Part shown: positions 38,001-46,694 of the stretch, one piece after another
How the letters are laid out: every line of letters starts with the position of its first letter
Numbering within the stretch: position 1 is the stretch's first letter
Assembly: GCF_000969835.1 (NCBI RefSeq)
Contig: NZ_KQ033913.1
Coordinates: forward strand, 498,859-562,858
Reading direction: 5' to 3'
From: Parabacteroides goldsteinii DSM 19448 = WAL 12034
GTDB lineage: Bacteria > Bacteroidota > Bacteroidia > Bacteroidales > Tannerellaceae
Length of the DNA: 64,000 nt
The notes under the pieces: model-generated
Databases searched by the model: none
What the model saw: only the letters and a program-made list of their open reading frames with translations
What the model was told of the DNA's origin: nothing
Translations under genes and position numbers: made by a program

Positions 38001-38960
38001 ATGAAAGATGCATTGAATAACGGGCTGATAAAAGCCATGAGGGAACATCTCCCGGAGGAGACAAATTTGGCTAACTATATTATGGATATTATATCTATAG
38101 GTAAGGAAGCCGTTTATCGCCGGTTGCGTGGGGAGGTTCCGTTTACATTTTATGAAGTATCATTATTGTCTCAGAGTCTGGGGATTTCCCTGGACCAGAT
38201 CGTTGGAACCAACCGGGCGGAAGGAGCCGTTTTTAATCTGAATGTCTCTAATAATATGAGTCAGATGGAAAGTTACCATGATATACTCAAACGTTATCAT
38301 AAATTATTTACATTTGCCAAGGAAGATCCCAAATCGGTACTCAGTGCCGCTTGTAATATCGTTCCGTTTACATTTTATTCTCCGTATGAGCGTCTGACCA
38401 AATTCCGTCTTTGCCGGTGGATGCATCAGAATAACGGGATGAAGATCACTGCAAGTATGTCGGATATCGTTGTGACGGAGAAAATACTGGAGTCCCAGCG
38501 TAAACTGATGCAGGAGTGCCGCCAGGTTCCGTCTACCTATACGATTCTTGATAATAATATTTTCCAGTCGTTGGTTAGGGAGATCAAGTATTTTGCAGGG
38601 CTGAACATGCTGAGCGATGATGATATCGAAGTGATGAAACAGGAGCTGAATCGTTTATTGGATGAAATGGAACAGATTGCTGCCCGGGGGGAATATCCGA
38701 ACGGTAACAAAGTTTATTTGTATCTTTCCAATATTAATTTTGAGGCTACATATACATTCCTGGAAAAAGGGAGCTTCCAGTTGTGCATGTTCCGTCTTTA
38801 TGCTATCAACTATATGGATTCGCAACATCCGGAAATCTGCCGTGCCCAGAAAGAATGGATCCAGTCGTTGAAACGCTATTCTACTTTAATCTCGCAGAGC
38901 GGAGAGATACAGCGGATGATCTTTTTCACGAAACAGCGTGAAATCGTAGATACCTTATAA
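38001..38960 (+). CDS. Helix-turn-helix domain protein, putative regulator
   Basis: 319 residues. The N-terminus has an XRE-like helix-turn-helix (about 20-70): ANYIMDIISIGKEAVYRRLRGE and FTFYEVSLLSQSLGISLDQI. The rest (about 75-319) is an alpha-helical region of unknown fold with no recognised ligand-binding motif. Proteins of this build are common in Bacteroidetes but uncharacterised. It is divergent from the HU gene across a 273-base AT-rich gap (37728-38000) that holds the HU promoter and little else visible. An inverted repeat follows the gene. Confidence 0.75.
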   Translation: MKDALNNGLIKAMREHLPEETNLANYIMDIISIGKEAVYRRLRGEVPFTFYEVSLLSQSLGISLDQIVGTNRAEGAVFNLNVSNNMSQMESYHDILKRYHKLFTFAKEDPKSVLSAACNIVPFTFYSPYERLTKFRLCRWMHQNNGMKITASMSDIVVTEKILESQRKLMQECRQVPSTYTILDNNIFQSLVREIKYFAGLNMLSDDDIEVMKQELNRLLDEMEQIAARGEYPNGNKVYLYLSNINFEATYTFLEKGSFQLCMFRLYAINYMDSQHPEICRAQKEWIQSLKRYSTLISQSGEIQRMIFFTKQREIVDTL

Positions 38961-38961
38961 T

Positions 38962-39024
38962 AATATGCCAATGTGCCAATTATAAAGATATTTCTCAATT
39001 GGCATGTTGGCACATTGGCATATT
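38962..39024. repeat. 18-bp perfect inverted repeat after the HTH gene
   Basis: AATATGCCAATGTGCCAA (38962-38979) and its exact reverse complement (39007-39024) enclose a 27-base spacer that itself repeats part of the motif (CAATTGGCATG). Placed right after the stop and just before the murB promoter, it may end transcription or be a dispersed extragenic repeat. Confidence 0.75.
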
Positions 39025-39037
39025 AGCACATTATTAC

Positions 39038-39045
39038 TACTTTTG
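39038..39045 (+). promoter_or_regulatory. -7 promoter element of murB
   Basis: TACTTTTG, an exact TAnnTTTG match, 25 bases before the murB ATG. Confidence 0.5.
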
Positions 39046-39069
39046 TCCCGCAATAAATAAACAGATATT

Positions 39070-40083
39070 ATGAGGATAGAAGAGAATTACTCCCTGGAGA
39101 AGCATAATACATTTCACCTGCCGGTTAAGACGCGGTGGTTCATGGAATATACGAATGAAGAAGAATTAGGACGGGTTCTACGGGACGAGTATTTTCAGGA
39201 GTGTTTGTCGCTGCATATCGGCAGCGGAAGCAATCTGCTGTTTATAAATGACTTCAACGGTATCATCCTGCACTCGGCCATCAAAGGTATCCGTGTGGAG
39301 AAGGAAACCGACGAACATATTTGGCTGCGTGTCGGTGCCGCCGAAAGGTGGGACGATGTTGTTGCGCATGCCGTTGCCAACGGGTGGGGAGGAATAGAAA
39401 ATCTTTCCCTGATCCCGGGTGAAGCTGGCGCTGCCGCTATCCAGAACATCGGAGCCTACGGGGCGGAGATAAAAGATGTGATAGAAAGTGTGGAAACATA
39501 CAACCAGTTGACTTTTGAAAAGCGGATATTTACGAACGAAGAATGCCAGTATGGCTATCGCAGCAGTTATTTCAAAAACGAACATAACGACCCGCACATT
39601 GTTACATATATAATAATACGGTTGGATAAACGCCCATCCTTTTCCATTAACTATGGAAACCTGAAGGAAGAGCTGGCTAAATGTCCGGAAGTAACATTGG
39701 AAGCAATCCGCCGGGCCGTGATCGCGATCCGTCAGGAGAAGCTGCCCGATCCGGACAAGCTGGGAAATGCCGGCAGTTTCTTTATGAATCCGGTTATTCC
39801 TGTTGCACAGTTTGAGAAACTGAAGGAGCAATATTCCGGTATGCCTTCTTATCCGGCTGGTGAGGGGAAAGTGAAAGTTCCTGCCGGCTGGTTGATCGAA
39901 CAATGCGGCTTTAAAGGTAAATCGCATGGTCCGGTCGGTGTATATGAAAAACAGGCGCTGGTCCTGGTCAACCTGGGAGAAGCCCGGGGACACGAGATTG
40001 CTCTGGTGGCGGAAAGTATCCGTACTGCCGTAAAAGATCGTTTTGGCATCGAGATAATGCCTGAGGTTAAATATGTAGGATAA
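39070..40083 (+). CDS. murB: MurB, UDP-N-acetylenolpyruvoylglucosamine reductase
   Basis: FAD/NADPH enzyme that makes UDP-N-acetylmuramic acid for peptidoglycan. 337 residues. FAD-binding LHIGSGSNLLF and LSLIPGEAGAAAIQNIGAYG are in the N-terminal part; the proton-donor Ser is in NAGSFFMNPVI; the C-terminal IEIMPEVKYVG ends with the catalytic Glu. The length and YGYRSSYFK segment fit the E. coli-like type I. It overlaps the next gene by one base (TAATG at 40081-40085). Confidence 0.98.
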   Translation: MRIEENYSLEKHNTFHLPVKTRWFMEYTNEEELGRVLRDEYFQECLSLHIGSGSNLLFINDFNGIILHSAIKGIRVEKETDEHIWLRVGAAERWDDVVAHAVANGWGGIENLSLIPGEAGAAAIQNIGAYGAEIKDVIESVETYNQLTFEKRIFTNEECQYGYRSSYFKNEHNDPHIVTYIIIRLDKRPSFSINYGNLKEELAKCPEVTLEAIRRAVIAIRQEKLPDPDKLGNAGSFFMNPVIPVAQFEKLKEQYSGMPSYPAGEGKVKVPAGWLIEQCGFKGKSHGPVGVYEKQALVLVNLGEARGHEIALVAESIRTAVKDRFGIEIMPEVKYVG

Positions 40084-40850
40084 TGAAAATTACATTTCTG
40101 GGAACGGGAACTTCAACCGGGGTTCCCGAAATAGGCTGTCAGTGTGAAGTTTGTACAAGCAAAGATCCCCGCGACTGGCGCCTGCGTACATCAGTATTAG
40201 TAGAAACAGAGGGGAAGCGTATCTTGCTGGACTGTGGACCGGATTTCCGCTGGCAAATGATACAAAGTAAAACATACCACCTGGACGCCGTCCTGATCTC
40301 ACACGAACATTATGACCATGTCGGAGGATTGGATGACCTGCGTCCGTTCGGACGGGAAGGAGACATACATATATATACTGAAGAAAATGTGGCTGAAGCC
40401 ATAGAGACGCGTATCCCGTATGTTTTCCGCGAAAATAGATATCCGGGTGTTCCCAATCTAAAAATCCACCGTGTGACGACAGAACCTTTTATGGCTGCCG
40501 GGATAGAGATAATTCCTATCCGGGTAATGCACGGAAGACTGCCTATCCTGGGGTTCCGGATAGGGAATATGGCCTACCTGACCGACCTGAAATCTCTTCC
40601 GGAAGAAGAATATGCCAAACTGGAAGGATTGGATGTTTTGATTATTACTGCTTTGCGCTGGGAAGAGCATCCGACGCATGAAAGTGTGGGAGAAGCATTA
40701 GAGCAGATCGGACGCATCCGTCCCAAAGAATCCTATCTGATTCATATGAGCCATCGGATCGGCTTGCAAAGCCAGGTAGAAAAAAAGTTGCCTCCGCATG
40801 TTCATCTGGCATATGATCAATTGGAAATTCCCAAACTGCAACCGGTATAA
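40083..40850 (+). CDS. MBL-fold metal-dependent hydrolase (PhnP/RNase Z-like)
   Basis: 255 residues of the metallo-beta-lactamase superfamily. The metal motif HxHxDH is in LISHEHYDHVGGLDDL, a second His in RVMHGRLPILGFRIG, and the final His in YLIHMSHRIG. An N-terminal Cys pair (GCQCEVC) resembles the zinc-binding insert of PhnP-type phosphodiesterases. It is translationally coupled to murB. Substrate unknown; cyclic phosphodiester hydrolysis is likely from the PhnP similarity. It overlaps the convergent downstream gene by 34 bases. Confidence 0.93.
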   Translation: MKITFLGTGTSTGVPEIGCQCEVCTSKDPRDWRLRTSVLVETEGKRILLDCGPDFRWQMIQSKTYHLDAVLISHEHYDHVGGLDDLRPFGREGDIHIYTEENVAEAIETRIPYVFRENRYPGVPNLKIHRVTTEPFMAAGIEIIPIRVMHGRLPILGFRIGNMAYLTDLKSLPEEEYAKLEGLDVLIITALRWEEHPTHESVGEALEQIGRIRPKESYLIHMSHRIGLQSQVEKKLPPHVHLAYDQLEIPKLQPV

Positions 40851-41716
40851 TATACTTTCCCGTTTTCTTCATAAATCTGGCTGGAAATATGAAGTTGCGG
40901 GAAATGTTGTTCTAATCTGACCGACAGTGTATCGCCAATCGTCTTGAAAAGTGTGTCGGCTGGTTCATGATACGGCAGACTGCTAAAGTAACAAATATTC
41001 CCTTCGCTTTCAAAAAGGTCGGCTCCCAGCCATCTGTCGCTGATTCTCCATAGGGTAGAATCGTTCGCTTTCACATATAAGTCTAACAGTTTCGATTGTA
41101 TCATCAGGTTAAGCGGAGCATTGCTGTCGAGTGTTTTACGGAGTAACATTTGTTCCTTCGGCTGGTTGTTTTTCTGCTTTCTTTGTATGGCCGCTACTTC
41201 CTCCAGCAATTTCCTGCTGTAACTGGCGACCCATACGCCATTATGTTGGTAGTAGCCGAAAAAGCGGTTTCCGGCATCCGGGCAATAGGTAAAAGTGATG
41301 CCTCCTTTGGTTTGCTGTTGAGGAGCGAATGATTTGAAAGCTGTTTTTAAAACATTTTCTTCTATATGTCGGGACATGCTTTTATCCGCTTTTGCATACA
41401 TTACAATACCTTGCGGATGGAATGAGAGATGTAATGAGGCAATTTCCGGATTCTTTCGGATGATAGTAAGATATATTTCAGGGATTTTAGAGGCGAATGC
41501 CTGGTAAACAGGTTCCTTGGTTAGTATTATCCGGGCAAAAACGGAAGGACGGTTTACGGCAAGTATCGCTTCCGGTTCCGGTGCAGTCAGGGTATATAAA
41601 TCTGTTTGCACCAGTTCTTTACTCTCTTTCATGTCACCGAAAAAGTAGTAGACTGCCGACAGCGTAGCGAGAGCAGTTAAGATGATAATCACTATTTCCC
41701 GCCTGTAAATTCTCAT
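40817..41716 (-). CDS. Hypothetical membrane-anchored protein
   Basis: 299 residues, no recognised family. A basic N-terminus (MRIYRREIV) leads into one membrane helix (IIILTALATLSAVYYF), and the rest is a predicted periplasmic domain of mixed alpha/beta character without cysteine-rich or catalytic motifs. It is 3 bases after nth on the same strand, so it is likely in the pheS-crcB-nth transcript, and it overlaps the convergent MBL gene at the 3-prime end. Function unknown. Confidence 0.75.
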   Translation of the reverse strand: MRIYRREIVIIILTALATLSAVYYFFGDMKESKELVQTDLYTLTAPEPEAILAVNRPSVFARIILTKEPVYQAFASKIPEIYLTIIRKNPEIASLHLSFHPQGIVMYAKADKSMSRHIEENVLKTAFKSFAPQQQTKGGITFTYCPDAGNRFFGYYQHNGVWVASYSRKLLEEVAAIQRKQKNNQPKEQMLLRKTLDSNAPLNLMIQSKLLDLYVKANDSTLWRISDRWLGADLFESEGNICYFSSLPYHEPADTLFKTIGDTLSVRLEQHFPQLHISSQIYEENGKVYYTGCSLGISN

Positions 41717-41719
41717 TCT

Positions 41720-42361
41720 CTAAATTTTTGCCTTCAGGAAATATTTGCACCAAGGCTTGAGTCCGCATTCCTCACATTTGGGCTTTCTGGCTACGCAGAC
41801 GTATCGTCCGTGCAGGATCAGCCAGTGGTGAGCGATAGGTATCTGTTTCTCCGGGATGTTTTTCACCAGTTCTTTTTCTGTTTCGAGCGGTGTTTTGCTG
41901 TTGTTTGTCAATCCGATGCGGTTGGCGACACGGAATACGTGGGTGTCTACGGCCATTGCCGGCTTGTTGTAGACAACGGAGGCGATCACATTGGCTGTCT
42001 TGCGTCCTACGCCGGGCAGCTTTTGCAACTCGTCTATGTCCGAAGGGACTACGCCGCCGAAATCAGCCATCAGCATTTTGGCCATCCCGACCAGATGCTT
42101 CGATTTATTGTTCGGGTAGGAGACACTACGGATATATTCAAATACGACCTCCGGTGTGGAAGCTGCCAGCACTTCTGCTGTCGGGAAATCCCTAAACAGA
42201 GCCGGCGTAATCATATTCACCCGTTTGTCGGTGCACTGAGCCGATAGAATCACGGCAATAAGCAGTTGGTACGGATCGTCGTAATGAAGTTCCGTTTCTG
42301 CAACCGGTACGTTTGCTTCGAACCAGTCTAATACACCTTTATATCGTTCCTCTTTTTTCAT
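41720..42361 (-). CDS. nth: Endonuclease III
   Basis: DNA glycosylase/AP-lyase of base excision repair that removes oxidised pyrimidines. 213 residues. The helix-hairpin-helix is LPGVGRKTANV, in which the Lys is the lyase nucleophile; the catalytic Asp is in VDTHVFRVANR. The C-terminal iron-sulfur motif C-x6-C-x2-C-x5-C is complete (CVARKPKCEECGLKPWC). It starts 4 bases after crcB. Confidence 0.98.
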   Translation of the reverse strand: MKKEERYKGVLDWFEANVPVAETELHYDDPYQLLIAVILSAQCTDKRVNMITPALFRDFPTAEVLAASTPEVVFEYIRSVSYPNNKSKHLVGMAKMLMADFGGVVPSDIDELQKLPGVGRKTANVIASVVYNKPAMAVDTHVFRVANRIGLTNNSKTPLETEKELVKNIPEKQIPIAHHWLILHGRYVCVARKPKCEECGLKPWCKYFLKAKI

Positions 42362-42365
42362 CCTG

Positions 42366-42752
42366 TTATTTCATTAAAGATAATACATTTTTTCCGAGTA
42401 ACAAACCCAGGAAAACGGCAATAAGTCCTAAAACGTTACTAGCCAGTATGTTTAAGAGAGCTAATTTATAATCACCGATTTTTATCAGTGACATAGTATC
42501 CAGTGCAAACGAAGAAAAAGTTGTAAATCCGCCAAACAGGCCGGTAAAAAGAAATGCCCTTGTATTGGTTGAGAAGTTATAATTTTCGGCAAGACTCCAG
42601 CAGAAGCCGATCAGAAAAGAGCCGATTATATTAACGGATAGTATCCCAAAGGGAAAGGAGTACTGCAATGAACGCTGCACCCACATGGAAACTCCATAAC
42701 GCAGTGCCGATCCGATTGCTCCTCCTGTAATTAAAATTAAAACCTTTATCAT
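42366..42752 (-). CDS. crcB: CrcB/Fluc fluoride channel
   Basis: Small membrane channel that exports fluoride. 128 residues, four membrane helices. Conserved motifs: GGAIGSALRYGVS and GLFGGFTTFSSFALD. One copy is present, so it would form a homodimer. A strong Shine-Dalgarno AAGGAGG lies 7 bases before the ATG, unusual for this organism. No fluoride riboswitch was recognised in the 76 bases between pheS and crcB, which hold a GC-rich hairpin instead. Confidence 0.95.
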   Translation of the reverse strand: MIKVLILITGGAIGSALRYGVSMWVQRSLQYSFPFGILSVNIIGSFLIGFCWSLAENYNFSTNTRAFLFTGLFGGFTTFSSFALDTMSLIKIGDYKLALLNILASNVLGLIAVFLGLLLGKNVLSLMK

Positions 42753-42759
42753 ATTTCAT

Positions 42760-42766
42760 CCTCCTT
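42760..42766 (-). promoter_or_regulatory. Strong Shine-Dalgarno of crcB
   Basis: AAGGAGG on the minus strand, 7 bases from the crcB ATG. Most genes in this window lack such a site. Confidence 0.75.
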
Positions 42767-42775
42767 GTGTGTTTC

Positions 42776-42800
42776 CCCCGGGCTGGTTAAAGGCCCGGGG
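42776..42800 (-). terminator. GC-only hairpin between pheS and crcB
   Basis: CCCCGGGC and GCCCGGGG arms (8 bp, all G-C) with a 9-base loop. There is no T run, so it may be a processing or partial termination site between the two genes. Confidence 0.55.
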
Positions 42801-42828
42801 AAGATGGTAAATGATTTAGGTTTTCAAT

Positions 42829-43848
42829 TTAATTGGCTGATTCGAATTGTTTCAGGAAACGAACATCGTTTTCTGAGAACATTCGTAGGTCTTTAACTTG
42901 GTATTTCAGGTTTGTAATACGTTCGATACCCATTCCCAGTGCATATCCGGTATAAACTTTGCTGTCGATACCGCAATTTTCGAGTACATTCGGGTCTACC
43001 ATACCGCAACCGAGTATTTCTACCCAACCGGTATGTTTACAGAATGCACATCCTTTACCGCCACACAGGTTACAGGAAATATCCATCTCAGCAGATGGCT
43101 CTGTGAACGGGAAGTAGGAGGGGCGTAAACGTATTTTCGTTTCCGGACCGAACATTTCTTTTGCAAAGAAAAGCAATGCCTGTTTCAGGTCGGCGAATGA
43201 GACATTCTTGTCAACATACAGGGCTTCTACCTGGTGGAAGAAACAGTGTGCGCGATAAGAAATAGCTTCATTACGATATACACGTCCGGGGCAGATGATG
43301 CGGATAGGAGGTTCCTGAGTCTCCATCACACGAGTCTGTACCGATGATGTATGTGTTCGCAATAACACATCCGGATTATGTTGTATGAAGAACGTATCCT
43401 GCATATCACGTGCAGGATGGTCTTCAGCAAAATTCAAAGAAGAGAAAACATGCCAGTCGTCTTCGATTTCAGGACCTTCAGCAATGCTGAATCCCAGACG
43501 TCCGAAGATGTCGCAGATTTCCTTTTTAACGATTGAAAGCGGGTGGCGTGTGCCGAGTTCGATAGGATAAGATGTACGCGTCAGGTCGATGTCATCGTTT
43601 CCGGTCTGTACATTGTCGAAACCTTCTTTCAGTTCATTGATTTTATTTTGAGTAGCTTCTTTCAGCTCGTTGAGGAATTTACCCACTTCACGCTTCTGGT
43701 CAGCCGCAACGTTGCGGAAATCATTCATCAGCGCAGAAATTTCTCCTTTCTTGCTGAGGTATTTGATGCGTAAAGCTTCCAGCTCTTCGGCATTTGCAGC
43801 CTTCATATTCTCTACTTCCTGAAGCAGAGCCTTAATTTTATCGATCAT
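42829..43848 (-). CDS. pheS: Phenylalanyl-tRNA synthetase alpha subunit
   Basis: Catalytic subunit of PheRS that charges tRNA-Phe. 339 residues. An N-terminal coiled-coil tRNA-binding segment (about 1-85) precedes the class II core, with motif 2 in RVYRNEAISYRAHCFFHQVE and motif 3 in YALGMGIERI; the DHPARDMQDTFF region is characteristic. pheT is not adjacent, as in many Bacteroidetes. It heads the run pheS-crcB-nth-unknown. Confidence 0.98.
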   Translation of the reverse strand: MIDKIKALLQEVENMKAANAEELEALRIKYLSKKGEISALMNDFRNVAADQKREVGKFLNELKEATQNKINELKEGFDNVQTGNDDIDLTRTSYPIELGTRHPLSIVKKEICDIFGRLGFSIAEGPEIEDDWHVFSSLNFAEDHPARDMQDTFFIQHNPDVLLRTHTSSVQTRVMETQEPPIRIICPGRVYRNEAISYRAHCFFHQVEALYVDKNVSFADLKQALLFFAKEMFGPETKIRLRPSYFPFTEPSAEMDISCNLCGGKGCAFCKHTGWVEILGCGMVDPNVLENCGIDSKVYTGYALGMGIERITNLKYQVKDLRMFSENDVRFLKQFESAN

Positions 43849-43874
43849 TTCTAATCATATTTGTTTTCGACGTG

Positions 43875-43882
43875 CAAATTTA
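43875..43882 (-). promoter_or_regulatory. -7 promoter element of pheS
   Basis: TAAATTTG on the minus strand, 26 bases before the ATG at 43848. Confidence 0.55.
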
Positions 43883-43956
43883 CTCCTTTCTTTTGGATAC
43901 TGCAACCGATTGCGGAAGGTTTTTTCTTAAAAACACAGGCAGTCTCCTTTCTATTC

Positions 43957-44838
43957 CTAAAAATTATAGGCAAGACCTACGCCGAGTATCTCTTTGAACT
44001 GTACTTTTGCCCCATGTTTCGTACCGTTGTCATCGAAGGTTTTCACGTCGTTGTCGTATTTCAGTGTCGTGTTGAGCGTAGCCGACAGGAATTTGTTGAT
44101 CTTCATACTAATGAGCATGTCCCAGTTGACATCGATGTTTCCGAACTGATTACTATACGGAGTGAAAAAATCGGCTGTAGTGATCAGGCTTACGTTTTCC
44201 ATCACCGGCATTTCTGCACGGGCTTTGAGGTAAGCGCCACATTCGATCTTGAAACGGTCACCGGGATCGACACCGAATGCGCCCAGATCGGACAGGTAAT
44301 CGTCCTCAACAAAAGTCATTTTTGCTGAAACGGGAGAGAGGTAGATCGAATAATTGCTTTTCGGGCGGTATTCCATACCCAGCGAGACGTTGGAATAGGC
44401 CGGCGCGAAAAAGTTGGAGATATAATGTTCCTTGTCCGGATAATTGTATCCTTTGGCAAACTGTGTGTTCAGGTCGCCCATTAGTGTGTAGAACCAGACA
44501 TTGTTCGTTGAATAGCCCAGCTGGGTGGAAAGTCCGATCTTATCGGTGCTCTTGCGCATCCCCTGCGACTTGGTTTTTGTCAGTCCGTAATCGAGAACCA
44601 GGTTGGTCACCCAGAGCCAGTTTCCGTTTTTATGTGTCAGCGAACCGTTCAGATAGGCATTTCCGGCTACTGAGTTTTCACCTCCGGCTGACCAGTTGGT
44701 CATCGCTGTTTGCGACAGGTTGAGGCCTGATACGCCTTTCAATACATATTTTCCTTCTTCGTAACCTTTATCGTCGGTTTGACTATATGCGATAGTTGCC
44801 AGTGCGGCAAATGCTATCATTAAAAATGTACGTTTCAT
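43957..44838 (-). CDS. DUF3078 outer membrane protein
   Basis: 293 residues. A signal peptide (MKRTFLMIAFAALATIAYSQ) is followed by the DUF3078 region, a series of amphipathic strands (LNLSQTAMTNWSAGGENSVAG opening, WLWVTNLVLDYGLTKT) that fit an outer-membrane beta-barrel, ending VGLAYNF with a terminal Phe. Function unknown. Three 22-base-spaced CGGGTAA repeats lie 143-193 bases upstream and may control it. Confidence 0.88.
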   Translation of the reverse strand: MKRTFLMIAFAALATIAYSQTDDKGYEEGKYVLKGVSGLNLSQTAMTNWSAGGENSVAGNAYLNGSLTHKNGNWLWVTNLVLDYGLTKTKSQGMRKSTDKIGLSTQLGYSTNNVWFYTLMGDLNTQFAKGYNYPDKEHYISNFFAPAYSNVSLGMEYRPKSNYSIYLSPVSAKMTFVEDDYLSDLGAFGVDPGDRFKIECGAYLKARAEMPVMENVSLITTADFFTPYSNQFGNIDVNWDMLISMKINKFLSATLNTTLKYDNDVKTFDDNGTKHGAKVQFKEILGVGLAYNF

Positions 44839-45127
44839 ATACTGTTATATTTTAAGTTGTTTTTTATAAAGAGGCCACTTTATTATTTAAACATGATTCA
44901 TTTATTTTTGTTTAAGGATGGATTAAGATTGTCCTGTCATATTCTCCGTTTTTCCGATTATCAAAATGACACTACCCAACCGGGTAAATCGGATTAATAT
45001 ACCGGGTAAAATAAAATACCCCAGCGGGTAATATTTTTTAACGTATCGTTTTGTTTAAAATGAGAAGCTATTTGCGTTAAAATGTAAATGATAGCTTTGT
45101 GGACAAAATGTCGATATTGCTATGTTG
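44839..45127. other. Intergenic region upstream of the DUF3078 gene
   Basis: 289 bases, AT-rich. The only strong structure is the array of CGGGTAA repeats at 44981-45031. No convincing open frame. Confidence 0.5.
44981..45031. repeat. Three CGGGTAA repeats at exact 22-bp spacing
   Basis: CGGGTAA occurs at 44981, 45003 and 45025, each exactly 22 bases from the next, with AT-rich spacers that do not match. The first two are part of a longer ACCGGGTAAA. A spacing of about two helical turns places all copies on one DNA face, as in operators bound by tandem dimers. Confidence 0.75.
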
Positions 45128-45688
45128 TCAATGTAAGAGAGCTAGAAAAAGCGGCATGTATTCTTTCAGTTCCGTGCGTAGTATTTTCAAAGACTGTGAT
45201 ATGCGGTAAGCGATGGTTTTGGGTGATACACCGGTACGCTCGGCTATTTCGTTGTAGGTTAGATGTCCGAAACGATTCATTTCGAATGCTTTCCGGTATT
45301 CTTCAGGGAGCTCCCTGATCGCCTTGGTTGCCAAGGCGATCAATTCTCCTTCTATGTAAAAATCCGGATCTTCGAATTGATTTTCAAATTTGGCATACAA
45401 CTTTTCGTGTACCCGTTGTTTGATTTGATTGTGGGTTATATTATTCAGGCATTTATTTTTGACAATAGTAAACAGCAATGATTTGAGGGACATTTGAGGA
45501 ACCAGCATCGCACGGTTTTCCCAAAGCCACATCATCACTTCCTGTACGATTTCTTCCGTTTCCGTCTCGGCTACATATTGGGAGGCGAAGGCGCATAACC
45601 CTTTATAATATTGTTTGTAGACCGCATCGAATACACTCTCGTCACCGGCTTTAAGTCTATTTAAGGTCTCTTCATTGCTTGTTATCAC
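45128..45688 (-). CDS. ECF-type RNA polymerase sigma factor (near PUL 2)
   Basis: 186 residues from the GTG at 45688; the frame is open to a TTG at 45715, but that codon lies in a -7 box, so it is unlikely. Region 2 has YKQYYKGLCAFASQYV and EIVQEVMMWLWENRA; region 4 ends LPEEYRKAFEMNRFGHLTYNEIAERTGV-like helix-turn-helix and SLKILRTELKEYM. A FecI-type factor whose natural partner is the FecR gene at 46695, but gpmA lies between them and FecR is on the other strand. Start uncertain. Confidence 0.9.
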   Translation of the reverse strand: MITSNEETLNRLKAGDESVFDAVYKQYYKGLCAFASQYVAETETEEIVQEVMMWLWENRAMLVPQMSLKSLLFTIVKNKCLNNITHNQIKQRVHEKLYAKFENQFEDPDFYIEGELIALATKAIRELPEEYRKAFEMNRFGHLTYNEIAERTGVSPKTIAYRISQSLKILRTELKEYMPLFLALLH

Positions 45689-45712
45689 TGATATGAATGT
45701 TTTGATATAGTG

Positions 45713-45720
45713 CAAACTTA
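45713..45720 (-). promoter_or_regulatory. -7 promoter element of the second ECF sigma gene
   Basis: TAAGTTTG on the minus strand, an exact TAnnTTTG match, 24 bases before the GTG at 45688. Confidence 0.5.
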
Positions 45721-45747
45721 AACAAATATTTTAAGAATTAACAATTA

Positions 45748-45780
45748 ACGCCCGGGTTTTTGTGAAATATTTCCGGGCGT
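45748..45780 (-). terminator. Terminator of gpmA
   Basis: Minus-strand arms ACGCCCGG and CCGGGCGT with a 17-base loop and a TTAATTG tail, starting 16 bases after the gpmA stop. Confidence 0.65.
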
Positions 45781-45796
45781 CAGCTATGATAAATAA

Positions 45797-46549
45797 TTAT
45801 TTCTTTGTTTTTTTCCCCTGGTTGGCAACTGCTTCCATCAGTTTTTTGATCTCTTCCGGATCCCCCAGGAAATAATCTTTTACAAGATTCAGGTCGTCAT
45901 CGAATTCGAGTACGTAAGGGACGGCTGTCGGAAGATTCAGGTGTACGATCTCTTCATCCGGTATGTTACGTACATATTTAATAATACCTCTCAGGCTGTT
46001 GCCGTGGGCTGTCACTAAAATCTGGTCGGCAGTTTCGAGCGAAGGAAAAATGACGTCTTTCCAATAAGGGAGGATGCGTTCGACAGTATCTTTCAGTGAT
46101 TCCGTACGTGGCAATTCGGCATCGGGTACATCTTTATAACGTATTTCGAATCGGGGGTTACGCGGATCGTCCTCTTTCAATGCATGCGGAGCCACATCGT
46201 AACTTCTGCGCCAGATCAGGACCTGTTCATCACCATATTTTTCGGCTGTCTCGCTTTTGTTGAGACCTTGTAAGGCTCCGTAATGTTTTTCATTCAAACG
46301 CCAGCTTTTCTCTACCGGAATCCAATCCTGGTCCATGCGGTCGAGTACGCAATTTAATGTTTTGACGGCACGTTTCAGGTAGGAGGTGTATGCTTTATCG
46401 AACACATATCCTTCTTTTCTTAGTAATTCACCTGCTTTATATGCTTCTTCAATCCCTTTTTCTGTCAGATCAACATCCGTCCAACCCGTAAACCGGTTTT
46501 CTTTGTTCCATGCGCTTTCGCCGTGGCGAAGTAAAACAATCTTTTTCAT
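45797..46549 (-). CDS. gpmA: 2,3-bisphosphoglycerate-dependent phosphoglycerate mutase
   Basis: Glycolytic enzyme interconverting 3- and 2-phosphoglycerate. 250 residues from ATG 46549 ([20 protein letters not shown]); a longer frame to 46714 would overlap the FecR gene and has no mutase homology. The catalytic His is in LLRHGES, the second in [10 protein letters not shown], with TGWTDVDLT and ERILPYW near the middle. It lies between the sigma and FecR genes of the second locus, which is an unusual placement. A hairpin terminator follows. Confidence 0.98.
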   Translation of the reverse strand: MKKIVLLRHGESAWNKENRFTGWTDVDLTEKGIEEAYKAGELLRKEGYVFDKAYTSYLKRAVKTLNCVLDRMDQDWIPVEKSWRLNEKHYGALQGLNKSETAEKYGDEQVLIWRRSYDVAPHALKEDDPRNPRFEIRYKDVPDAELPRTESLKDTVERILPYWKDVIFPSLETADQILVTAHGNSLRGIIKYVRNIPDEEIVHLNLPTAVPYVLEFDDDLNLVKDYFLGDPEEIKKLMEAVANQGKKTKK

Positions 46550-46694
46550 ATGCTTTTTATTTATTATAACTATCTGTTTATTAGATAACAATCGAGAAGC
46601 AGGAAAAGATATTGAACTTTTTCTAAAAAAAATCACATTTTCGTTTAGTATATCTTTTTTCTGAATTGTATTAATTATAGAAACAGGAAAAAAG

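Noticed and set aside
42753..42828. A fluoride riboswitch before crcB
   Set aside because: The gap is only 76 bases and is filled by a simple GC hairpin; the conserved riboswitch motifs are not present.
44981..45031. A CRISPR-like array
   Set aside because: The units are only 7-10 bases long and there are just three; no cas genes are seen.
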